DNA of 15,460 nucleotides from Deltaproteobacteria bacterium (GCA_017861215.1 JAGFXN010000005.1:1-15460); one strand, 5' to 3'. Positions 5,706 to 13,204 are shown, numbered from the stretch's first letter. Translations and numbers: made by a program. The notes: a model not told the origin generated them from the letters alone.

Positions 5706-8056
5706 TACAAGAGATCACCCGCCTGCTTGAATTCGATAAAATCATCGACCGGATGAAGCAGTTTGCCCACTCTCCGGCAACCCTGCGACTTCTCGAAGAG
5801 ATAGCGCCGCTCCCCTCACGGCCGCAGATTGAACTCAGACTGGCGCAGATCGAAGAGACACGGGCGCTCGCAGCCGCAGGCATCTGCCTCCCGATCGAAC
5901 ATTTTGCCGACATCACCGGCATCATTGATCGAGTCCGCCCGAAAGGTTCGCTGCTCGGCACTGACGAGCTTCTTGTGCTCATCCCGCTGCTGCAGGTATC
6001 GAGACGGATAGCCGCCCTGCTGCAGTACCGCAGCGACATTCCTCTTCTCAAGGAACTCGCCGCGGATATTCACGGTTTTCCGGACATCCTGGGACCTCTC
6101 GAACAGACCATAGCGGCTGACGGCGGGCTGCTTGATACCGCTTCCGAGCACCTTTTCAACCTTCGCAAAAACAGCAGAAACCTGGCAGCAAGAATTCGCA
6201 AGCGTCTGGAGGAGATCGTCAGGGAAAGGGAAACCGCTATTTTCCTGCAGGATGACTTCATCACCCAGAGAAACGGCAGATGGGTGATCCCGGTCAGAAT
6301 GGACTCAAAAGGAATGGTGCCGGGGGTGGTACATGATGTCTCCAACTCCGGCGAGACCGCCTTTATGGAACCGATAGAAATCATCGGCATCGTCAACGAG
6401 CTTGAAAATATCAGTGCGGAAGAGAAAGCCGAGCAGATACGGATTCTGAAAGAGATTGCCGGCTGGATTCGGGAGGATGCCGATGCCTTGCTGGCAGATT
6501 TTCGTGCCCTGGTACAGCTGGATTTTATCAATGCCGCCGGACAGTTCGCTGACCTTGTTAACGCCGGCATTCCGCAGATTGCCGATGAATTTATGATTAA
6601 TATTCAAAACGGTCGCCATCCACTGTTGGCTCTCATGCAAAAGGAGCGTGGCGGCAGCGCTGTCGTCCCTCTTGATCTGCGCCTTGGCGGCAGTTCGCCC
6701 AACAGGGTGCTGCTGATTACCGGGCCGAATACCGGCGGCAAGACGATCGCCATCAAGACTGCCGGGCTGCTCCTGCTGATGGCACAGTCGGGCCTTCCCG
6801 TCCCCGCCGACAACAGCTCTGTTTTCCCTGCTGCGGGCAGACTGCTTGCCGATATCGGCGATGACCAGTCGATCGAAGAGAGCCTGTCAACCTTCTCGGC
6901 ACACATCGGCAAAATTTCCAGGATTGTTGAACGCGCCGACCAGAGGACGATTGTGCTGCTGGACGAGCTCGGCACCGGTACCGACCCATTACAGGGGGGG
7001 GCGATTGCCTGCGCAACGCTTGCCGACCTCATGAGCCAGGGCGCCCTTGTCCTGGCCACAACCCACCTGACCGACATTGTTACTTTCGCTCACAAGACCA
7101 GCGGCATGGCAAATGCCGCCATGGAATTCGACCGCAACCGGCTCATCCCCTGTTACCGGCTGATCATGGGGGAACCGGGCGAGTCACATGCCATTGATAT
7201 CGCCAGACGCTGCGGCCTTCCCGAAAGAATTCTGCAGCAGGCGCAGCAACTCGCCGGCACAATGGAATCAGAATTTCACACTCTTCTGGCCGAATTGAAA
7301 GAGAGCCGTATGAAAAACGAGCTCCTGCTGGCAGCAACCATGCAGCGCGAAAAACTGCTGGCCGCAAAGGAGAGTCAGGCGGAGCAGGCCCTGCATGATA
7401 TCGCCAGAAAAGCGGCCGAATCCAGATTGAAAGCCCTTGCCGATGCGAAAAACCTGGTGAATGCTGCCAGGGCCGAAATCAACCGCATCCTTGATGAGGC
7501 CAGGAGAGAGAAAAGCCGCAAAACTGCGGCAGCGATCGCCTCGCTGGAAGCCGGACTTGACAGCGAAATCCGGAAAATCCACCCGGAGCAGCGGCTTGAC
7601 CTTGAAAAGCTGCGGCCGGGAGCCACCCTTTTTATTCATCTGCTCGGCCGCAACGCCACTCTCCTCGCGATTGACAAGAAACATGAGCGGCTGCGCATCA
7701 ACGCCGGGAGCCTGGAAATGGAAGTTCCCTTTGGCGGCGTCTCCGCACCGCGAGAGGAGCCTAGATCCGCAAAGACCGGCGGCAGAAAATCTCCGCCGAA
7801 CCTGGCAGCAGCGGCAACGGAACTGAACCTGATCGGCTGCAGGGTTGATGAAGCAGTGGCACAGGTTGACCGGTTTATTGACGATGCCATCCTGAACGGC
7901 TCTAGAGAAGTGCGCATCATTCACGGCAAAGGAACCGGAGCGCTGATGCGGAGTGTCCGGGAGCAGCTGTCGCGCAGTCAGCAGATAGAGAGTTTCAGGC
8001 CGGGAGAAGCTTTTGAGGGCGGGGACGGTGTAACCGTGGTAATCCTGCAGGGATGA
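5702..8056 (+). CDS. mutS2: MutS2 family ATPase with C-terminal Smr domain
   Basis: 784 residues, the usual MutS2 length. It lacks the mismatch-recognition domains of MutS and starts with the core/lever region (1-320, MIQEITRLLEFDKIIDRM). The ABC-type ATPase follows, with Walker A GPNTGGKT (341-348) and Walker B IVLLDELGTGTDP (D421, E422). A long charged coiled coil covers about 515-630. Next come a KOW-like segment (about 638-680) and the Smr domain (about 705-784, with HGKGTG at 741-746). The usual LDLR/LDLH of Smr nucleases reads LNLI (708-711). MutS2 was described as an anti-recombination factor and, in Bacillus subtilis, as RqcU, which splits collided ribosomes. I chose the ATG at 5702 because the longer open frame upstream only reads through the GGQ gene. 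It overlaps that gene by 4 bp. Terminator hairpins follow. Confidence 0.93.
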   Translation: MIQEITRLLEFDKIIDRMKQFAHSPATLRLLEEIAPLPSRPQIELRLAQIEETRALAAAGICLPIEHFADITGIIDRVRPKGSLLGTDELLVLIPLLQVSRRIAALLQYRSDIPLLKELAADIHGFPDILGPLEQTIAADGGLLDTASEHLFNLRKNSRNLAARIRKRLEEIVRERETAIFLQDDFITQRNGRWVIPVRMDSKGMVPGVVHDVSNSGETAFMEPIEIIGIVNELENISAEEKAEQIRILKEIAGWIREDADALLADFRALVQLDFINAAGQFADLVNAGIPQIADEFMINIQNGRHPLLALMQKERGGSAVVPLDLRLGGSSPNRVLLITGPNTGGKTIAIKTAGLLLLMAQSGLPVPADNSSVFPAAGRLLADIGDDQSIEESLSTFSAHIGKISRIVERADQRTIVLLDELGTGTDPLQGGAIACATLADLMSQGALVLATTHLTDIVTFAHKTSGMANAAMEFDRNRLIPCYRLIMGEPGESHAIDIARRCGLPERILQQAQQLAGTMESEFHTLLAELKESRMKNELLLAATMQREKLLAAKESQAEQALHDIARKAAESRLKALADAKNLVNAARAEINRILDEARREKSRKTAAAIASLEAGLDSEIRKIHPEQRLDLEKLRPGATLFIHLLGRNATLLAIDKKHERLRINAGSLEMEVPFGGVSAPREEPRSAKTGGRKSPPNLAAAATELNLIGCRVDEAVAQVDRFIDDAILNGSREVRIIHGKGTGALMRSVREQLSRSQQIESFRPGEAFEGGDGVTVVILQG

Positions 8057-8061
8057 GGACA

Positions 8062-8098
8062 TTGCGGCCGGTCGGGAGCGCTTTCGGACCGGCCGCAA
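8062..8098. other. GC-rich hairpin following mutS2
   Basis: A perfect 12-bp stem: TTGCGGCCGGTC at 8062-8073 pairs with GACCGGCCGCAA at 8087-8098 around a 13-nt loop. It starts 5 bp past the mutS2 stop. There is no T-run on either side, so it is probably an RNA-end protector or a companion to the following terminator rather than a terminator itself. Confidence 0.7.
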
Positions 8099-8106
8099 CG
8101 GAGCAC

Positions 8107-8142
8107 AAAAAAGGTCGCCGGGCATTGCCGCGGCGACCTTTT
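8107..8142. terminator. Bidirectional terminator between mutS2 and rpoD
   Basis: AAAAGGTCGCCG (8109-8120) pairs perfectly with CGGCGACCTTTT (8131-8142) around a 10-nt loop. In the minus direction the stem is followed by six U residues (A6 at 8107-8112), ideal for ending rpoD, whose stop is 2 bp away. In the plus direction it ends in four U residues, ending mutS2. Confidence 0.85.
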
Positions 8143-8144
8143 AC

Positions 8145-9905
8145 TTATTCGACAAAGCTTTTCAGCTTCTTTGCCCTGCTCGGATGACGCAGCTTGCGGA
8201 GCGCCTTCGCCTCAATCTGTCGAATCCTTTCGCGGGTAACCGCAAAATCCTGGCCGACCTCTTCCAGCGTATGATCACTCTTCTCACCGATACCGAAACG
8301 CATTCTCAGCACCTTTTCTTCCCGCGGCGTGAGGGTTGAAAGAACCCTGGCGGTCTGCTCGGAAAGATTGGCCTTTATGACCGCTTCCAAAGGCGAGACG
8401 ACCCCCTTGTCCTCGATGAAGTCGCCGAGGTGCGAGTCTTCCTCCTCGCCGATCGGGGTTTCCAGGGAAATCGGTTCCTTTGCGATCTTCAACACCTTGC
8501 GGACCTTGTCCAGAGGGAGTTGCATCCTTTCGGCTATCTCCTCCGGAGACGGCTCCCGCCCTATTTCCTGAACAAGCTGGCGGCTGGTGCGGATCAGCTT
8601 GTTGATAGTCTCTATCATATGCACAGGTATGCGGATGGTTCTGGCCTGATCGGCAATCGCCCTGGTGATCGCCTGCCTGATCCACCAGGTTGCATAGGTC
8701 GAAAACTTGTAGCCCCGCTGGTATTCAAACTTGTCAACCGCCTTCATCAGGCCGATATTCCCTTCCTGAATCAGGTCAAGAAACTGTAAACCGCGATTGG
8801 TATATTTCTTTGCTATGGAGACGACCAGCCTGAGATTTGCCTCGACGAGTTCCGACTTTGCCTGCTTTGCCTTGCATTCGCCCTGCTCGACCGCCCGGAG
8901 AGCCTGGGCAAGCTCACATGCCCTGAAGCCGGACTCCTCCTCAACCTTTCTCAGTTTTTTCTCCAGGCTGACAAGCTTCTTTTCAAATTTATGGGCATCT
9001 TCATCGGAAAATTTCAGGGAGAAAATGAATGCCTGCACCTCCCCTTTCTGCCTTTCCGGGGCGGTCAGGAACGAGGAAAAGACCGCCGCTTTCACCTCTG
9101 CTTCACGCTCAAGGTCGGCTACTTCGCGGATTATTCTGTCCACCTTGCCGGAAAGCTCTTTCAGGCGCAGTGATATTTTTTCAATATGACGGTCTTTGAG
9201 GCGCAGCGATTTTACCAGTTCGGCGAGCCTCAGTTTCAGGACATTTTTTTCTTCGGCCAGCTGTGCGGCAGTCTCTGCGGTCAATGTCTCCGCATCCTGT
9301 TCGAGAATAATGGCGTCCATCCTGAGGTCAATCTCGCGGATCTCATCCATTATCTCCAGCAGGCGATTGCGCTGATGATCAACTTCATCATCCTCAAGCA
9401 CCTCTTCCTCAACCTCCTTGCTGATATCAGCGCCGTTTATCTGAAATTTCCGCAGCCGGTCACCAAGCAGGACCATCTCTTTGAGGGTTATCGGGGTATT
9501 AAGGATGACTCCGGCAACATCACGCTCCCCGTCTTCTATACGCTTGGCGATTTCCACTTCGCCCTCTCTGGTCAGGAGCGAAACAGAACCCATCTCGCGC
9601 AGATACATCCGGACCGGATCACTGGTTCTGCCCAGCGTTCCCGGCTCAAATTCCTGCTCCTCCTGCTCCCCTTCAGCCTCCTCCTCATCATCCATATCGA
9701 GTTTGGCCTTGGGAATCTTCACCTTCTGCACGGTGTCGACAATCTCTATTTCCATTTCGCCGAACATGCTCATGACATCATCAATCTGCTCGGAAGAGAC
9801 AAGATCGGGGGGAAGAAGATCATTTACCTCTTCGTAGGTCAGGAAACCTTTCTCTTTCCCCATATCGATAAGCTGCTTTACCTCTTCAATACCCTTTTTT
9901 GCCAT
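8145..9905 (-). CDS. rpoD: RNA polymerase primary sigma factor (sigma-70/RpoD)
   Basis: 586 residues with every primary-sigma region in order. Region 1.1 (1-70) is followed by an acidic stretch (70-87) and region 1.2 (DPVRMYLREMGSVSLLTREGE, 96-116). A long charged non-conserved insert runs to about 335. Region 2 (351-430) has NLRLVVSIAKKY and the promoter-melting and -10-reading helix FSTYATWWIRQAITRAIADQ. Region 3 covers about 434-500. Region 4 ends in the -35-reading helix-turn-helix TLEEVGQDFAVTRERIRQIE. It directs core polymerase to housekeeping promoters. It is the last gene of the rpsU-cvpA-dnaG-rpoD operon, 83 bp after dnaG, with a possible extra promoter in that gap. AAGGGG, 6 bases before the ATG, is a strong ribosome-binding site. 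A terminator directly follows. Confidence 0.98.
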   Translation of the reverse strand: MAKKGIEEVKQLIDMGKEKGFLTYEEVNDLLPPDLVSSEQIDDVMSMFGEMEIEIVDTVQKVKIPKAKLDMDDEEEAEGEQEEQEFEPGTLGRTSDPVRMYLREMGSVSLLTREGEVEIAKRIEDGERDVAGVILNTPITLKEMVLLGDRLRKFQINGADISKEVEEEVLEDDEVDHQRNRLLEIMDEIREIDLRMDAIILEQDAETLTAETAAQLAEEKNVLKLRLAELVKSLRLKDRHIEKISLRLKELSGKVDRIIREVADLEREAEVKAAVFSSFLTAPERQKGEVQAFIFSLKFSDEDAHKFEKKLVSLEKKLRKVEEESGFRACELAQALRAVEQGECKAKQAKSELVEANLRLVVSIAKKYTNRGLQFLDLIQEGNIGLMKAVDKFEYQRGYKFSTYATWWIRQAITRAIADQARTIRIPVHMIETINKLIRTSRQLVQEIGREPSPEEIAERMQLPLDKVRKVLKIAKEPISLETPIGEEEDSHLGDFIEDKGVVSPLEAVIKANLSEQTARVLSTLTPREEKVLRMRFGIGEKSDHTLEEVGQDFAVTRERIRQIEAKALRKLRHPSRAKKLKSFVE

Positions 9906-9931
9906 GAAATTCCCCTTGTGAAGGCGGATAA

Positions 9932-9960
9932 ATTATATTATGCGGCGGTCGGCATGTCTG
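9932..9960 (-). promoter_or_regulatory. Promoter candidate between dnaG and rpoD
   Basis: On the minus strand CAGACA (9960-9955) and a perfect TATAAT (9937-9932) are separated by 17 bp, giving a start near 9925, about 20 nt before the rpoD ATG. It would let rpoD be made independently of dnaG. In E. coli, internal promoters for rpoD lie inside dnaG; this one is in the gap. Confidence 0.55.
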
Positions 9961-9988
9961 CCGGCTCATGCAATCCAAAATCTTCCAT

Positions 9989-11743
9989 CTATGATAATTG
10001 TGATTTTCTGTTTCGCAAGCCATTCAGTGCTTCAAGTATCTCCCAATACCGCGGGGAGTCTGAATCGAGCCGGAGCATTTCATTGCGCAGGCCCTTCGCA
10101 TCGGTCGTCTTCAGCGCTTCCCGCTCCAGCGATCTGCAGAAATCGTGCAGCGCCCGGCCGGGATCGTCAATGTCTGCCAGATGGGAGTCGTCAACCAGCA
10201 ATGCTGCCAGAGGCCGTAACGGCCCTGATTCTGCCGCAGCATCAATAATTCCGGCACAATCGGGCTTCTCCCCCGCAGCGGCAGCCGCCATGATGCTGAC
10301 AGCAACGCTGCGCAACTCAGCCGGAAGAAGCTCGGCAGCGCCGGTTTTCCCGAACTCTCCGGCAATTTCCGGATAGCGGAACAGGAGGGCGACCAGAGAC
10401 TCGGCAACGCCGGCAGTGCCGCGCAACGCCGCGGCTGTCGCCGTGCCGGTTTCGGCAGCCTGTCCCACCCTGCCCAAAGACCTGATGTCAACCGCCAGAA
10501 CTCTTGCCAGTTCCCGGGAGTACAGATCCCGCTCGACCGGGTCGGCAACTTTCTGCAGCATCACCCGGAAACGGTCGGCCACAGCTTTCTTGCCGGCAAC
10601 ATTGCCGGTATCCTCTTCGGTAACCAGCTGCCGGAGATAGTAATCCAGCGCCGGACGGGATCGGTCAAGCAGCTCGGTGAACTGCGCCGCGGAATGCTTT
10701 GCCAGAAAGCTGTCCGGATCCTCGTTGGGCGGCAGCTCTATGACAAAGCACGGCATCTGTTCGGCAAGGATAAGCTCCATCGCTCTCACGGTGGCTTTGC
10801 CCCCGGCGCTGTCGCCGTCAAAAAGGAGATACACCTTGTCGGCGTAGCGCCTGATAACCTGCAGATGCCCTCTGGTCAAGGCAGTGCCGCAGGTGGCAAC
10901 GACGTTTTTTATGCCCGCCCGGTAGATCGCCAGATGATCGAAATAGCCCTCGACAATAACTGCCGCGCGGAGTTCCCGCATCGCCTGCTTTGCCAGGTCA
11001 GCGCCGAACAGCACCTCACTCTTGACATAAATAGGTGATTCAGGTGAATTTATGTACTTTGGCAGCGAATTGTCAAGTACCCGGCCGCCAAAACCGATCG
11101 GTTGGCCATACACATTGGCAATCGTAAATATCAGCCGGTTTCTGAAAAGATCGAAATAGCCGCTGCCGCTGCTCTTGCGCTTGATGAGACCGAGCTTTTC
11201 GACCTGCTCCAGCGCCACACCCCGCTGTTTCAGAAACGAGGCGAGTCCATCCCAGCTCTCTGCAGCGTAGCCAAGACGATAGGCGGTAAAAAGACTGCTG
11301 TCTATACCGCGGCCGGCAAGATAGCGCCGCCCGTCTTCCCCGGCCGTCTCACGGGCGAGAATGTTGGCGTAGTAGCCCGCCGCCAGAGCAACAATGCCCA
11401 GCTGCTGCTCTTTTTCATCCTTGCGGCGCAGCTCCGTAACGCTGAGGGGACGGTCCTCTATCTCAACCCCGACCCGTTTTGCCAGAAGTTTTACCGCTTC
11501 CGGGAAAGAGAGCCCCTCCATCTTCATCACAAATGTTACGGCATTACCGCCGACTCCGCAACCGAAGCAGTGAAATATTCCCCGGGCCGGGTTGACATTG
11601 AAAGACGGGGTTTTCTCCCCGTGAAACGGACAGAGTCCCTGAAAATTGGCGCCTGATTTCTTCAGGCTCATGTAATCGGAGATGACTTCGACGATGCCGG
11701 CCCGTTCACGAACTTCGGCAATCTTCTCTTCCGGAATCATCAT
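9989..11743 (-). CDS. dnaG: DNA primase
   Basis: 584 residues. DnaG makes the short RNA primers for DNA replication. The N-terminal zinc ribbon has ligands C38, H41, C59 and C62 (LCPFHGEKTPSF, then FHCFGCGVGG). The central catalytic domain includes FRNRLIFTI and GFGGRVLD. The TOPRIM core carries VEGYFDHL (E265) and LLFDGDSAG (D309, D311), the metal-binding acids. The last 180 residues, Ala-rich and poorly conserved, should be the helicase-binding domain. Tandem ATGs begin the frame; AAGGA, 9 bases before the first, favours the upstream one. It starts 4 bp after the cvpA stop and is followed by rpoD, the normal macromolecular-synthesis order. Confidence 0.97.
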   Translation of the reverse strand: MMIPEEKIAEVRERAGIVEVISDYMSLKKSGANFQGLCPFHGEKTPSFNVNPARGIFHCFGCGVGGNAVTFVMKMEGLSFPEAVKLLAKRVGVEIEDRPLSVTELRRKDEKEQQLGIVALAAGYYANILARETAGEDGRRYLAGRGIDSSLFTAYRLGYAAESWDGLASFLKQRGVALEQVEKLGLIKRKSSGSGYFDLFRNRLIFTIANVYGQPIGFGGRVLDNSLPKYINSPESPIYVKSEVLFGADLAKQAMRELRAAVIVEGYFDHLAIYRAGIKNVVATCGTALTRGHLQVIRRYADKVYLLFDGDSAGGKATVRAMELILAEQMPCFVIELPPNEDPDSFLAKHSAAQFTELLDRSRPALDYYLRQLVTEEDTGNVAGKKAVADRFRVMLQKVADPVERDLYSRELARVLAVDIRSLGRVGQAAETGTATAAALRGTAGVAESLVALLFRYPEIAGEFGKTGAAELLPAELRSVAVSIMAAAAAGEKPDCAGIIDAAAESGPLRPLAALLVDDSHLADIDDPGRALHDFCRSLEREALKTTDAKGLRNEMLRLDSDSPRYWEILEALNGLRNRKSQLS

Positions 11744-11747
11744 GCCG

Positions 11748-12287
11748 CTAATCCTTCGAAGCGCCGGCAGGCTTCGTCCTGTTTACTCCAGATGCTGGTT
11801 TCAGCAATTCGGGAAGCCCCCCCCAGCCGGCCACGATCTCCTTGCCTGTTTCAAGAAAAGGTGCCGCTGTTCTTGAACGGAGGATATAGCCGCGGAACTT
11901 TTCCGGTGCCGGCTTGCTGGCACCGAAATAAAGCGCCAGGCAGATGATGAATGCCCCCTCCAGAAAGCCGAGCGCCACACCGCCAACCCTGTTGACGCCT
12001 CCCAGCAGAATTATCCGGAACATGACGGTAAGAATATGGCCGAGAAGAAAGAAGAGCAGCCCTATCAGCAAAAATATGAAGATGAAGGAGAGGATTGTTG
12101 CCAGATAGTGCGGCAGATGAATAAGATTGCGGCTGGCATCGGCAAGATAGATGTGGTATTTGATTGCAGCCCAGCCGCCGAGCAGAAACCCCATGAGGGA
12201 GCATATCTGACGAACAAGACCCTTGGTGAAACCCTTGTAAACAAATCCCGCCAGAATCAGCCAGATAAGAATGTCAACGAGATTCAT
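11748..12287 (-). CDS. cvpA: CvpA family membrane protein
   Basis: 179 residues starting MNLVDILIWLILAGFVYKGFTKGLVRQI, the characteristic CvpA opening of a first helix followed by a G-x-x-x-G turn. There are four predicted membrane helices at about 3-20, 26-45, 60-88 and 98-122, then a soluble tail containing the conserved segment RSRTAAPFLE. CvpA-type proteins are inner-membrane proteins; E. coli CvpA is required for colicin V export and affects envelope stress tolerance, but a biochemical function is not settled. GGGGGA precedes the ATG. It lies between rpsU and dnaG and ends 4 bp before dnaG, so it is part of the macromolecular-synthesis operon. No membrane-biology partner is nearby. Confidence 0.9.
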   Translation of the reverse strand: MNLVDILIWLILAGFVYKGFTKGLVRQICSLMGFLLGGWAAIKYHIYLADASRNLIHLPHYLATILSFIFIFLLIGLLFFLLGHILTVMFRIILLGGVNRVGGVALGFLEGAFIICLALYFGASKPAPEKFRGYILRSRTAAPFLETGKEIVAGWGGLPELLKPASGVNRTKPAGASKD

Positions 12288-12335
12288 CGGTCCCCCGACA
12301 TCACAGCAGTATCGGTGCCTGTCCCATAAAGTAAA

Positions 12336-12364
12336 GTAGGGGCAATTACAGAAATTGCCCCTAC
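12336..12364. repeat. REP-like perfect palindrome between rpsU and cvpA
   Basis: GTAGGGGCAATT (12336-12347) and AATTGCCCCTAC (12353-12364) form a perfect 12-bp stem with a 5-nt loop. The GTAGGGGC...GCCCCTAC ends resemble extragenic palindromes scattered through many bacterial genomes, which I recall being linked to REP-associated transposases. In the rpsU-to-cvpA direction it is followed by TTTACTTTAT, so it may also act as a leaky terminator. Only one copy lies in this window. Confidence 0.65.
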
Positions 12365-12415
12365 CCGGATCAGATGACTTCGCCTGCGTGCTGCTCTCAA
12401 CAGAGCCATAAAGGC

Positions 12416-12613
12416 CTAGTCTACCATCTTGCGCTGTTTTTTGAGCGCGCGCTTCCGCGCAGCAATCGCCTTTTTCTTCTTCTTGATACTCGGCTTTTCA
12501 AAATGCTCACGCTTGCGGACATCCGAAAGGACTCCCGCCTTTTCGCACTGCTTCTTGAACTTCTTGAGCGTAAGCTCAAAAGGCTCAGTATCTTTTACCT
12601 TGATTCCCGGCAT
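12416..12613 (-). CDS. rpsU: 30S ribosomal protein S21
   Basis: 65 residues with the S21 pattern: MPGIKVKDTEPFELTLKKFKKQCEKAGVLSDVRKREHFEKPS followed, after the usual short helix, by a Lys/Arg-rich tail (KKKKKAIAARKRALKKQRK). S21 sits on the 30S platform near the 3' end of 16S rRNA and helps translation start. It is the first gene of the operon leading to cvpA, dnaG and rpoD, with a strong promoter upstream. A 128-bp gap with a palindrome separates it from cvpA. The ribosome-binding region is unusual: a run of eight G residues and a second, out-of-frame ATG four bases before the true start. Confidence 0.97.
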   Translation of the reverse strand: MPGIKVKDTEPFELTLKKFKKQCEKAGVLSDVRKREHFEKPSIKKKKKAIAARKRALKKQRKMVD

Positions 12614-12635
12614 TCATAGTCACCCCCCCCTCTTT
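12611..12635 (-). promoter_or_regulatory. Unusual rpsU ribosome-binding region (G8 tract, nested ATG)
   Basis: On the minus strand an AGAG step leads into eight G residues (12630-12623), then TGACT, then two overlapping ATGs, at 12617-12615 and 12613-12611. Only the second is in the S21 frame. The first opens a 10-codon reading frame that ends inside rpsU. Both lie within usable distance of the G-tract, so they could compete for ribosomes. Confidence 0.6.
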
Positions 12636-12681
12636 CAATTTTCAACCCAGGGTAGGCCGGTCTTACATACAAAGGTTGTTA

Positions 12682-12710
12682 ATACTATGCAAGTCTTGAG
12701 TTGTTGTCAA
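12682..12710 (-). promoter_or_regulatory. Promoter of the rpsU-cvpA-dnaG-rpoD operon
   Basis: On the minus strand a perfect TTGACA (12710-12705) and TAGTAT (12687-12682) are separated by exactly 17 bp. Transcription would begin near 12675, giving a leader of about 62 nt. It is the strongest-looking housekeeping promoter in the window and stands where the operon promoter is expected. Confidence 0.8.
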
Positions 12711-12794
12711 TGAAATTTATGCATTTCCGGGCCTGCCGGGACTGAGTGGCGGCGGTATTCCCCTGCAGCATCAACTCGCGCTTGCACCCTGCCG

Positions 12795-13184
12795 CTAGCC
12801 GAGCGCCGTGCCGGGCGGCGGCGAGGATAGTCTGCCGCAAAGCTCATTGAACGCCTTGCCGCCGAGCTTGAGCTCAACCGGCTGGCCGCTGTCCTGAAAG
12901 CCGATAATGACGATGCCGCCGAGGAACTGGTTTTCCATCTCCGCATACAGCACCGCTGCTGGATCCAGCAGCAGGTTGCCGGACTGGATGAAGCCCCTGT
13001 CCCGGAGAGTCTCCACCAGGTACTCCTGCTCGCCTTTCCGCACCTTTCTGAAGAGCTGATGGCGGATAAACGTTCCTGAAAACCAGATATCCATCAGTCT
13101 GCTGTCGTCCGTTACCAGCGGGTTGTCAGCCGGGGTGGTGATCTGCAAGGCAACTATCCGGTCAGCGTTAATATAGCGGGTCAT
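12795..13184 (-). CDS. Conserved-looking protein of unknown function
   Basis: 129 residues that I do not recognise. The protein is soluble and mixed alpha/beta, with no signal peptide or membrane helix. Visible features are an opening strand TRYINADRIVALQIT, a basic central part (RHQLFRKVRKGEQEYLVETL), a hydrophobic strand GGIVIIGFQDSGQPVELKLGG, and a Pro/Gly-rich tail SSPPPGTALG. The start has AGGGAG about 10 bases upstream. It begins 20 bp after the asnS stop on the same strand, so the two are probably co-transcribed. Function cannot be inferred from this position alone. Codon use resembles that of its neighbours, and the coding reading is supported by the good ribosome-binding site and tight spacing. 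Confidence 0.8.
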   Translation of the reverse strand: MTRYINADRIVALQITTPADNPLVTDDSRLMDIWFSGTFIRHQLFRKVRKGEQEYLVETLRDRGFIQSGNLLLDPAAVLYAEMENQFLGGIVIIGFQDSGQPVELKLGGKAFNELCGRLSSPPPGTALG

Positions 13185-13204
13185 GAAAGCGAATCTCCCT
13201 CTGC

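Noticed and set aside
9640..9700. Purine/pyrimidine-biased, repeat-like stretch near the rpoD start
   Set aside because: It encodes the run of Glu/Asp residues at 70-87 of RpoD, so the bias is explained by coding.
9952..9971. Imperfect palindrome GCATG...CATGC upstream of rpoD
   Set aside because: The arms are 5 bp with unequal inner spacing; it overlaps the promoter, but there is too little symmetry to call an operator.
9186..10376. 396-codon plus-strand open frame across the rpoD/dnaG boundary
   Set aside because: It is antisense to two clearly real genes (RpoD and DnaG), has no recognisable domain, and is explained by high-GC codon use leaving the opposite strand open.
12725..12740. GC-rich CCGGGCCTGCCGGG motif after the unknown gene
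   Set aside because: It is mainly a short direct repeat with at most a 4-bp stem and no T-tail, so it does not work as a terminator.
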